Assembly (NCBI GenBank): GCA_944375715.1
Contig: CALWAP010000016.1
Span: 1 to 39,881 of the forward strand
From: an uncultured Clostridia bacterium
Lineage (GTDB): Bacteria > Bacillota > Clostridia > Oscillospirales > Butyricicoccaceae
Direction: 5' to 3'
Length of the DNA: 39,881 bases
Positions 28,051 to 34,824 of the stretch are shown one piece after another (position 1 is the first letter of the stretch; each line of letters starts with the position of its first letter). The notes beneath the pieces were generated by a model, which made no database searches, was not told the DNA's origin, and saw nothing but the letters and a program-made list of their open reading frames with translations. The position numbers and the translations under genes are program-made.

Positions 28051-29228
28051 AAGCAGGTGATGTCATATCATACTCTCTTCAATCGGTAGTGAGGGGAGGA
28101 ATCAAATCAAAACTGTCAGTACTGGCAATATCCGTTGGTATTTTTTCTGTATGCCTGATATCAGCATTGGGAGATACAGCTGCCTATGAGATAAATGAGA
28201 GAGTGGCTGAAACAGGGCTTGGAGGAATAACAGTGTATCCGGGATCTTCAGGTAAAAAGCTGATAGACGAGCAGATAATGGATGATCTTTCTGGGATACC
28301 GGGTCTTAAGGCCCTGACACCTTTTATTTATAAAACAGGAAAAGCTGAATGCTGCGGTCTTTCCAAATCGACCGCTTTTATCGGCGTAAATGAAAAAATT
28401 TTTGATATTTTTAATATGAATCTTCTATATGGCAAAGGTTTTAGTGAAACTCAGATAGCTTCCTGCGAAAAGGTTGCCGTTGTCGATGATGAGTTTGCTA
28501 TGGAAACATACAAAAGGGAAAATATAGTTGGAAAAAGGGTCACCTTTGTAATTTCAGGGCAAAGCCAGGAATTTACGGTAATAGGCGTGATACGGTCTCA
28601 GAAGCAAGGTTTAGAAAACATGATGCAGGTAAGCTTTCCGAATGTTGTATATATACCATATACATCGCTTAATGAAATAACAGGAGATTCGAAAACTGAC
28701 AAAATAGCAATAAGCTGTTTTTCTCCCGAAAGTGAGGACCTGGTTGCCAATCAGGTGGTTAAGATGCTAAAACAAATAAACCAGATAAGTTACAAATATG
28801 AAAATATCAATGGGTATATAAATGACCTTAAAGAGACAGTAAGTTTGGTAAAAACATTTATCAAGGCGGTTGCTGCGATATCTTTGGGAGTTGGAGGCAT
28901 AGGTATTATGAACAGTATGCTTTATACGGTCGATACTCGCAAAAGAGATATAGGCATTTATATGGCGCTGGGTGAAGGCCGAAAGAGTATACTTGCAAGA
29001 TTTTTGGCTGAAGCAACCATAGTATGCCTTATTGGCGGCGTGCTGGGTATAGTCATGACAGTTGCAATGTTAAGCGGAATCAACACTTTTATGGAGCTTT
29101 CTCTGAAACTTTCCTGGGGTACTATGGCCATTGCTGTAACATCTTCTGCGTTATGTGGCGTGATTTTCGGGTTGCTGCCTGCTGAAAGAGCGTCACGTCT
29201 TGATCCAATAGATATAATTTCAGAATAA
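28047..29228 (+). CDS. FtsX/MacB-type ABC transporter permease
   Basis: The protein of about 393 residues has an N-terminal membrane helix (L-S-V-L-A-I-S-V-G-I-F-S-V-C-L-I), a large extracytoplasmic MacB_PCD-like domain, and three C-terminal helices of the FtsX type. The cytoplasmic loop has D-T-R-K-R-D-I-G-I-Y-M-A-L-G and the end reads L-L-P-A-E-R-A-S-R-L-D-P-I-D. The start is uncertain: CTG at 28047 overlaps the adaptor stop as CTGA and gives K-A-G-D-V-I-S-Y-S-L, as families begin. GTG at 28089 would remove that helix. It pairs with the adaptor before it, but no ABC ATPase gene is adjacent. Confidence 0.82.
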   Translation: MKAGDVISYSLQSVVRGGIKSKLSVLAISVGIFSVCLISALGDTAAYEINERVAETGLGGITVYPGSSGKKLIDEQIMDDLSGIPGLKALTPFIYKTGKAECCGLSKSTAFIGVNEKIFDIFNMNLLYGKGFSETQIASCEKVAVVDDEFAMETYKRENIVGKRVTFVISGQSQEFTVIGVIRSQKQGLENMMQVSFPNVVYIPYTSLNEITGDSKTDKIAISCFSPESEDLVANQVVKMLKQINQISYKYENINGYINDLKETVSLVKTFIKAVAAISLGVGGIGIMNSMLYTVDTRKRDIGIYMALGEGRKSILARFLAEATIVCLIGGVLGIVMTVAMLSGINTFMELSLKLSWGTMAIAVTSSALCGVIFGLLPAERASRLDPIDIISE

Positions 29229-29853
29229 AAGGGGGAGCCCCAAAAGGGCCTTTGATAGTGCTCCAGGGTATCGAATTGAAAACAAGAAAATATATATAAC
29301 CAAACAAAATAAATATTTTGTTTGGTTGGGGGTACAGTTTTAGGTTTTTCTTACTCTGAGGAGGCCTTGCGCTTTAATTATCGCCATTATGACATTTAAT
29401 ACCAGGTTCCGGTATTTAAAGCTGAAAAATGCTGCTGATGCAAAATTTCAACGCTGTTAAATGGCATTTGTTGAATTATGCGGGTATTTATTGTTATCTT
29501 AAAACAAATTTTAAACAAAAGGAACACAAATCGTTTTCTCCATATGTTTCACTACAAGGACAAATGCCTGACTTGTTTTTTGTAGTTGTTGGCGCCTGAA
29601 AAATTTTTTTGACTTAACAAGTTTTGGCATGGTGTTGGTCTTGTAGGCAGCCATTTAAATCATCAGCTTTTATTGGCAAATAATTATTTGATTTAGGCTT
29701 TGCTGTCGCTGAACTTATTTTTGGTTTATGTTCTTAAGCTGAAGGCTCTGCTTTTAAGGTAGATAAGAAGTGGTTTCAACAATATTTCAATAGAAGCATT
29801 GCACTCTGGGTGCAAATAAAACACAAATATTTGTTAAATAAATCACAAATTGA
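29229..29853. other. AT-rich gap, no clear gene; possible decayed minus-strand coding sequence
   Basis: The stretch is visibly richer in A and T than its neighbours and lacks convincing genes on either strand. A minus-strand frame has 47 open codons ending near 29525, and then continues with several TAA/TGA stops to a stop near 29343; its last open part reads F-F-S-F-K-Y-R-N-L-V-L-N-V-I-M-A. This could be a decayed gene, perhaps a transposase, but I do not recognise a family. It also holds three inverted repeats: 29298-29327, TTGCAC/GTGCAA at 29799-29815 and ACAAATATTTGT at 29823-29834. Confidence 0.4.
29298..29327. repeat. Near-perfect 30-base palindrome
   Basis: Two 14-base arms, AACCAAACAAAATA and TATTTTGTTTGGTT, flank two A. 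It is 69 bases after the permease stop. No T tail follows on the plus strand, while the minus strand continues TATATATATTTT, so it might end transcription there. It could also be a trace of a mobile element end. Confidence 0.6.
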
Positions 29854-29882
29854 TTGTTATATTTTTTCTGCCGGTGTATAAT
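29854..29882 (+). promoter_or_regulatory. SigA-type promoter for the Xer recombinase gene
   Basis: TTGTTA (29854-29859) and TATAAT (29877-29882) are separated by 17 bases. The coding start is 37 bases downstream. A perfect ACAAATATTTGT palindrome lies 20 bases upstream of the -35. Confidence 0.6.
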
Positions 29883-29919
29883 CATTTTATACTGATGTTG
29901 TTTAATGTGAGGTATAAAA

Positions 29920-30933
29920 ATGGCTTTTTACGAAGATTCGCCAGAAGTGCTCAGACAGTTTCTTGTATATATGGAAAGCATATTGGGGCGTTCGCCCAGG
30001 ACTGTGGCGGAATACTATCTGGATCTGCGCACTTTTCTCAGATATATTGTTGCATGCAGGTCTTCCCTGTCTATCGAGCATCTGGAAGAAGTGGATATAT
30101 CAAAAGTAGATATTGGCTTTATTTCATCTATAACTCAGAGCGAGATTTACGATTACCTTCTTTATATATCAAAAAGCAGGCCAAAGTTCCATAACAGTGC
30201 CGACACTACATATGGGAATACGGCTAATACCAGGGCTAGAAAGATGTCTTCCCTGCGGGCGTTTTTCAAATATTACTGCGAAAAAACAAGGCAGATCCCT
30301 CAAAACCCCGTTGCTAATATTGATATTCCCAAAACGAAAAAAAGCCTTCCGAAATATCTGTCATTGAAGGAAGCGCAGAAGCTTTTGGACAGTATTGACG
30401 GAAGCTATAAGGAACGGGATTATTGTATTATAACCTTATTTTTAAACTGCGGGCTACGGGTTTCGGAACTTGCAGGAGTGAATATTTCAGATATAAACCT
30501 TGACGACCATACTCTGCGTGTTCTGGGCAAAGGAAATAAGGAGCGCATGGTCTACCTTAATGCAGCCTGTGAACAAGCTATAAGGGATTATAACAATTTT
30601 AAATTAAAAAGCCAGACTGCAGTAAAAAATTCCCATAAAAGCGCGTATTTTATAAGCCGTAACGGTACAAGGCTCAGTGTTGTCAGGATCAAGGAATTGG
30701 TAAAAGAACAGCTTTCAAGGGCCGGGCTCTCGCAGAAGCACGCATCGGCGCATAAGTTACGCCATACGGCAGCTACGTTGATGTATCAAAACGGAGTGGA
30801 TATCCGCACAATAAAAGAGGTCCTGGGGCATGAAAATCTCGACACGACGGCTATTTACACCCATGTTGTAAATGAAAACTTGAAAGATGCGGCTGACAGA
30901 AATCCACTTTCCGAAGTTAAAAAGAAAAAATAG
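29920..30933 (+). CDS. Tyrosine recombinase, XerC/XerD family
   Basis: The 337-residue protein has an N-terminal SAM-like DNA-binding domain and a C-terminal catalytic domain. All active residues are in place: R180, K204, H278, R281, H304 and the nucleophile Y313. It is longer than typical XerC/XerD (about 300) by an insert around residues 55-95, which I associate with Oscillospirales homologs. It probably resolves chromosome dimers at dif, though a role in a lost mobile element beside the odd gap cannot be excluded. A spoIIM-like gene converges from two bases away; in Bacillus spoIIM and xerD are also near each other. Confidence 0.87.
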   Translation: MAFYEDSPEVLRQFLVYMESILGRSPRTVAEYYLDLRTFLRYIVACRSSLSIEHLEEVDISKVDIGFISSITQSEIYDYLLYISKSRPKFHNSADTTYGNTANTRARKMSSLRAFFKYYCEKTRQIPQNPVANIDIPKTKKSLPKYLSLKEAQKLLDSIDGSYKERDYCIITLFLNCGLRVSELAGVNISDINLDDHTLRVLGKGNKERMVYLNAACEQAIRDYNNFKLKSQTAVKNSHKSAYFISRNGTRLSVVRIKELVKEQLSRAGLSQKHASAHKLRHTAATLMYQNGVDIRTIKEVLGHENLDTTAIYTHVVNENLKDAADRNPLSEVKKKK

Positions 30934-30935
30934 CC

Positions 30936-31544
30936 TTATGAGATGGCGTTTATCAGAGCCGAAGTCAGCAGGGATATTATATAACAGTGCACAAGTCCAG
31001 CAATGAATATGACAGTCAGACAAAAGGCTGCTGAAAAGAAATATGTATTGTCAGAACGTATTTTGAAAAATGGTATGCCTCTGCCTGGGAAGGGTGAGTT
31101 CTTTATATGCCTTGTCGCATGGGAAGACATTATGAGAAGAACTGCCATTATGCAGAATGCGGTCGGGAAAAGCGATAATAATGCAGGTATATATCCTTTC
31201 AGCCCAAATACTTTGATATAACATGTTATGGCTATTGACAATGAAAAGCCTTTTATAGCCAGAGCTCCGGCAATAAAAAACATTCCCCATTTCATAAAAA
31301 CACTGAGAAAAATGATGGCCAAAAGAATGGCGTGGTAGAAGAAAAAAAGTTTGAATGGGGGTGACATTATCAGTCCTACCGCTGAGCCGTAATTGGAAAA
31401 AAGATTTTCGGTATCCAGCTCAAAGCCTGATGCAAAAAAACTGCCGAATACCCCTCCTATGAGGAAGATGCCGCAGAGAAGCAAAGTTTCCCTGCTTATT
31501 CCAAACCCGGGTTTATCCCCTGCCCTTCTTTTTCTGTATGACAT
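30936..31544 (-). CDS. SpoIIM-like (DUF95) membrane protein
   Basis: The 202-residue protein has about five membrane helices. The first reads T-L-L-L-C-G-I-F-L-I-G-G-V-F-G-S-F-F-A; later come I-A-G-A-L-A-I-K-G-F-S-L-S-I-A-I and a segment with G-Y-I-P-A-L-L-S-L-F-P. This layout (G-V-x-x-G-S, I-K-G-F near the middle, a G-x-x-x-x-L-L-S-x-x-P segment after) fits SpoIIM, part of the DMP engulfment complex, but the sequence is diverged. ATG 31544 follows AAGGCGG; GTG at 31553 is further upstream. It is convergent with the Xer gene. Confidence 0.55.
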   Translation of the reverse strand: MSYRKRRAGDKPGFGISRETLLLCGIFLIGGVFGSFFASGFELDTENLFSNYGSAVGLIMSPPFKLFFFYHAILLAIIFLSVFMKWGMFFIAGALAIKGFSLSIAITCYIKVFGLKGYIPALLSLFPTAFCIMAVLLIMSSHATRHIKNSPFPGRGIPFFKIRSDNTYFFSAAFCLTVIFIAGLVHCYIISLLTSALINAIS

Positions 31545-31631
31545 TAAATGCACCGCCTTTTGATACTTCCTTTTAGCTTGTACAATAAAATATATTCTAA
31601 GCTTTATATTTTATGACAGCAGGCATAAAAT

Positions 31632-31659
31632 AAAAAAGCAGGCCGAAGCCTGCTTTTTT
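31632..31659. terminator. Intrinsic terminator, bidirectional in form
   Basis: A perfect twelve-base arm AAAAAAGCAGGC pairs with GCCTGCTTTTTT around the tetraloop CGAA. It lies three bases after the stop of the Cys-rich gene on the minus strand. Confidence 0.92.
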
Positions 31660-31661
31660 GT

Positions 31662-32516
31662 TTATCTTTTAGATGTACAGCCGTTGCCGAAGGAGTATTT
31701 TATGCTGCCTCCGCCCGATTTTTTCTCGGAAACACGGTTTTTTTGAGGCGGGAAAAACTGATCCACGGGGAATTTGAACTTCTGGAATAATTCACAGGGA
31801 TCGTCCGAACAGCTGCCTGCACATTCCTTGGAAGGTATGCAAAGGTCATAAGCTGGCATAAGGAGCTGGATATCCCTTTCCAGCCTTATAATACTGAACT
31901 GCCCCAGGGTGACATAAAGTTTTTTCCCATCTTCAGACAGAAGAAAATCGTCGTCAAAGCATCCACATATGCATTCAGGCACCTCATTCAGCATGCATTC
32001 GCAACAGCAGTTTGAAGCATCGACTACATTGGCAGACAGGATGACGGGATCTACTACCTCAATGACAGCGGTAGGGGCGTTTGTGCGAGAGAAGTTCTGG
32101 ATATCCGAGCCGTTGGGGATATACTGAGAACTGAAAGTTTTGGCTCCGCCTTCGCCGCCATAAAGGACGGTGCGCTTATCAAATACGGCCAGGCCGCTTA
32201 TTTCGCCGGTTCTGCCCGTTCCGCAGTAGCCCTCAGCTGTGATTCTGTAATAATACCTCACATCGACTGTAAAATATCCCTTGTTGAAGGGTACCGGCTC
32301 CACATCGATATAGGCCCATAAAAGCTCAGCGCTTTTGGCTTTGACATTCATGCTGTTATCCAGGATAGACTGAGAGCATCTTGTAAGATACACCCTGACA
32401 TCCTGAAGGCATTCTTTATCCTTGCAGCTGTCATAAACCTTTTTTGTGTGGACGCAAACAGCCTCGCGAGGCATCTGATTAGAGCGGCACGAACACGATG
32501 AAACTCTATCAGGCAT
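31662..32516 (-). CDS. Conserved clostridial Cys-rich protein of unknown function
   Basis: The 284-residue protein begins with a cysteine-rich leader (S-C-S-C-R-S) and continues R-E-A-V-C-V-H-T-K-K-V-Y-D-S-C-K-D-K-E-C-L-Q-D-V-R-V-Y. A middle part has W-A-Y-I-D-V-E-P-V-P-F-N-K-G, then a cluster C-C-C-E-C with E-C-I-C-G-C-F-D-D-D and P-A-Y-D-L-C-I-P-S-K-E-C. I recognise this as a family strongly conserved in spore-forming Clostridia, without known function. No signal peptide or membrane segment is seen. A spore surface role is a guess from the cysteine content. GGGAGGT precedes the start and a terminator follows. Confidence 0.78.
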   Translation of the reverse strand: MPDRVSSCSCRSNQMPREAVCVHTKKVYDSCKDKECLQDVRVYLTRCSQSILDNSMNVKAKSAELLWAYIDVEPVPFNKGYFTVDVRYYYRITAEGYCGTGRTGEISGLAVFDKRTVLYGGEGGAKTFSSQYIPNGSDIQNFSRTNAPTAVIEVVDPVILSANVVDASNCCCECMLNEVPECICGCFDDDFLLSEDGKKLYVTLGQFSIIRLERDIQLLMPAYDLCIPSKECAGSCSDDPCELFQKFKFPVDQFFPPQKNRVSEKKSGGGSIKYSFGNGCTSKR

Positions 32517-32539
32517 TAAATATTACCTCCCGAAATAAA

Positions 32540-32559
32540 ATTGAAGAATATACTTCAAT
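32540..32559. promoter_or_regulatory. Palindrome upstream of the Cys-rich gene
   Basis: ATTGAAG and CTTCAAT are perfect seven-base arms around AATATA. The site lies 24 bases before the start of the Cys-rich gene on the minus strand and just upstream of its SD, a position suited to an operator. No regulator is suggested. Confidence 0.35.
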
Positions 32560-32597
32560 AACATTCTATGCCGGGAAGCATCCTTGGTGAATAAAAG

Positions 32598-33086
32598 TCA
32601 GTTTTCCGATGTTATTTTACATGGAACAGCCTTTACAGCAGTGACAAGGCATGAGGGCTCCGCAATTATCTGGACGCCCCTTTGGCCGGCGCTGAAGATT
32701 ATCTTGTCAAAAAGGAACGCGCTTTCATCTATATATGTGGGGAACAGCTTTTTCATGCCTATCGGGCTGCATCCTCCCCTTACATATCCGGTTATTCCGA
32801 ATAGCTCTTTGACATGTACCATTTGGGTGCTTTTATTGCCGCTTGTTTTGGACAGCGCTTTCAGATCAAGGTTTTTCATTACAGGTATGCAGGCAACTAT
32901 ATAACCTGTTTTATCACCCTTTAAAAGCAGGGTCTTGAACATGTTGTCTGGATTTATGCCTAAAAGGGCGGCGGCATGTTCGCCGGAAAGATCGCTTTCG
33001 TCAACAGTATATGTCATTGTTTCATATTTGATTTTAAGGCGGTCAAGTATGCGCATGGCATTGGTTTTTATAGTTTTTGAGGACAT
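32598..33086 (-). CDS. ybaK: YbaK/EbsC family Cys-tRNA(Pro) deacylase
   Basis: The 162-residue protein has the YbaK fold with K-T-N-A-M-R-I-L-D at the start, the conserved N-M-F-K-T-L-L-L, and G-Y-V-R-G-G-C-S-P-I-G, which is the usual family glycine loop. It hydrolyses cysteine wrongly attached to tRNA-Pro. The ATG has AAGGTGAT five bases upstream. It is downstream of the tRNA-Leu terminator on the same strand. Confidence 0.93.
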   Translation of the reverse strand: MSSKTIKTNAMRILDRLKIKYETMTYTVDESDLSGEHAAALLGINPDNMFKTLLLKGDKTGYIVACIPVMKNLDLKALSKTSGNKSTQMVHVKELFGITGYVRGGCSPIGMKKLFPTYIDESAFLFDKIIFSAGQRGVQIIAEPSCLVTAVKAVPCKITSEN

Positions 33087-33109
33087 GATATCACCTTGGT
33101 AATTTAATT

Positions 33110-33142
33110 AAAAAAGAAAGACACGCATATAAGCGTGTCTTT
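33110..33142 (-). terminator. Intrinsic terminator after tRNA-Leu
   Basis: On the minus strand AAAGACACGC pairs with GCGTGTCTTT around a six-base loop and is followed by CTTTTTT. It starts three bases after the encoded CCA. Confidence 0.88.
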
Positions 33143-33144
33143 AA

Positions 33145-33228
33145 TGGTGCCGGTGGCCGGACTCGAACCGGCACGGATTTCTCCGCCGCATTTTGAGTGC
33201 GGTGCGTCTGCCATTTCGCCACACCGGC
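33145..33228 (-). tRNA. tRNA-Leu (anticodon CAA)
   Basis: The acceptor arms GCCGGTG and CACCGGC pair fully, CCA is encoded, and the T arm has GGTTCGAGT. The anticodon stem CCGCA/TGCGG holds a seven-base loop CTCAAAA with anticodon CAA at 33195-33193, which reads UUG. The long variable arm CGGAGAAATCCG is as in class II leucine tRNAs. It has its own promoter and terminator. Confidence 0.95.
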
Positions 33229-33237
33229 ATCAATTTA

Positions 33238-33266
33238 ATTATATATTGGTAACCGGCAAAAAGCAA
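33238..33266 (-). promoter_or_regulatory. SigA-type promoter for tRNA-Leu
   Basis: On the minus strand TTGCTT (33266-33261) and TATAAT (33243-33238) are separated by 17 bases. Transcription would start a few bases before the mature tRNA end at 33228. The -35 and spacer lie in the last codons of spoIVFB and the -10 covers its stop codon. Confidence 0.7.
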
Positions 33267-33830
33267 TAGTTATTTGAAGTTTTTTTCGGATACAGGCTTA
33301 AAAGGAGGCAGGCAAAAATAACAGCCGACCATACTGCCTTGCGGTTGTAAACAGCCGAGGCCAAGGCGGCGGAAAAAAAGGTGACAGTAAGTATGAATGA
33401 GAGTTTTTTTATAAGCTTTTCCCCTTTATAAGGCCCGGCAAAGTAGGATATGGCAGCTTCGGCCGCCCTCCCGCCGTCCAAAGGATATATCGGCAGCAAA
33501 TTGAAAAGGCAGAGTATAACATTTATGCCGGCAAAATAGTCGGAATGGCCGGCCCAGGCCACTGCCGTAATCAGGCTGGTCAGTGGCCCTGCCATAGCGA
33601 TAAGTATATCGTCAAGATATCGGTCCTTCCCTCCGTAATAGCTTATGTCTGCTCCTCCCATTATTATTCTGATGTATTTGATTTTTTTGCCCAAAAGCAA
33701 GATCATGGCAATATGCCCTGTTTCATGTATAAGGGAGGCAATAGCGATAAGAAGATATCTACCGCTTGTATCCACGGCCAAAAGAAAAACAAGGATGGCG
33801 GTAAAGAGTGTGTCGAGCTTTATTTTTATG
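33239..33830 (-). CDS. spoIVFB: SpoIVFB-like site-2 protease (M50), with a one-base frameshift near the start
   Basis: The main frame carries the metalloprotease motifs H-E-T-G-H and L-P-I-Y-P-L-D-G-G-R, with about five membrane segments. SpoIVFB cuts pro-SigK in the mother cell. The first part is in another frame: after GAGGAGGG, the sequence K-I-K-L-D-T-L-F-T-A-I-L-V-F-L joins L-A-V-D-T-S-G-R-Y-L-L if one T is removed from a five-T run (33780-33784). That joined N-terminus looks like normal SpoIVFB. Its first codon would be ATA at 33830, spaced six bases from the SD. Without the joining, the frame could only start at TTG 33793 or 33781, without SD. Indel, error or slippage are all open. Confidence 0.75.
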
Positions 33831-33831
33831 C

Positions 33832-34809
33832 CTATCCCTCCTCAAGGGCGAAATGCCCGAAGGGATCGAGGACCTTCCCGTCTTTGCGGATTTCAAAATG
33901 AAGATGAGGACCTGTGGAATATCCTGTTGAACCGACTTTCCCTATCTGCTGCCCACAGGATATCTGCTGCCCTTCTGTTACTTCGATTGAAAGGAGATGG
34001 GCATAATGGGTGGCAAACCCTCCTGGGTGAGATACTATAATGTAATTTCCATTTATCGATCCATAGCCTGTTTCACTTATAGTTCCCTCCCCTGCCGACA
34101 CTACGGCAGTGCCAGATGAGGCTGCCAGGTCGGCTCCGTAATGGAAAGTTGTGTTGCCGCTTATGGGATGTATTCTGTATCCGAATCTTGATGTGACTCT
34201 GTATCCCGAAAGGGGCAAAACGGATTTAAAAGGCAGGTCATAGATCTTGTCGTCAACAATATCAGGGCTGGGGATTTTAAAGGCTTCATCGGGCGTGCCA
34301 TCATAATCCTCTTCCTCAGAAAAGCCGTAAGCCAGGCTGTCTATATCTATAAACGGCATTGGTGATTCAGGTATATCGGGCGTAAGGCCGGAGATATCTC
34401 CGGCCATCGCATGGGATATATAATACATATGGCTGGGCAGTTGAGTGGAGGATGTTTCCTGGGCATTTTGAGAAGCATTTTCGGTATTGATCGATTTCTC
34501 TTCGGTATCATCTGGAGTGTCCTTGTCATCTATTCCAAGGATCATTTTTCCGAAAACCAAAACGGCGTTGTCTTCTTCCTCACCGCCGAAGGCCCTGCCT
34601 ACAGCTTCAACGGCGTCTGAGATATTAATTGTGCGCGAAAGGACTGAAGAAATCTTAATTCTGGCATCATAAAGCGGCCCAGATTGTGAAAGCCTCATGG
34701 CTACCGACAGGAGTATGACTATGGTAAAGAAAAGTGGTTTAAAGGATATATCCTTTTCGCGCTGCCTGCTGTGGTAGACACGGCGGGCAGTTCTTCTTGT
34801 TTTTCTCAC
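33832..34809 (-). CDS. spoIVFA: SpoIVFA-like membrane-anchored M23 (LytM) peptidase
   Basis: The 325-residue protein has a basic N-terminus, one membrane helix (about 26-38), a low-complexity acidic linker and a C-terminal M23 domain. All zinc and catalytic residues are present: H223 and D227 (H-Y-G-A-D), H268/H271 (H-Y-A-H) and H302-L-H304. Location directly before the spoIVFB gene and after spoIVA supports SpoIVFA, the partner of SpoIVFB. The GTG start follows AGGAGG by seven bases. In Bacillus, SpoIVFA is a regulator with a degenerate LytM domain, so intact residues here are notable. Confidence 0.75.
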   Translation of the reverse strand: MRKTRRTARRVYHSRQREKDISFKPLFFTIVILLSVAMRLSQSGPLYDARIKISSVLSRTINISDAVEAVGRAFGGEEEDNAVLVFGKMILGIDDKDTPDDTEEKSINTENASQNAQETSSTQLPSHMYYISHAMAGDISGLTPDIPESPMPFIDIDSLAYGFSEEEDYDGTPDEAFKIPSPDIVDDKIYDLPFKSVLPLSGYRVTSRFGYRIHPISGNTTFHYGADLAASSGTAVVSAGEGTISETGYGSINGNYIIVSHPGGFATHYAHLLSIEVTEGQQISCGQQIGKVGSTGYSTGPHLHFEIRKDGKVLDPFGHFALEEG

Positions 34810-34824
34810 ACAGCTGCCTCCTGT

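Noticed and set aside
29850..30194. A 114-codon plus-strand frame at the start of the Xer gene
   Set aside because: It overlaps the recombinase in another frame, starts before the promoter -10 box and has no family features.
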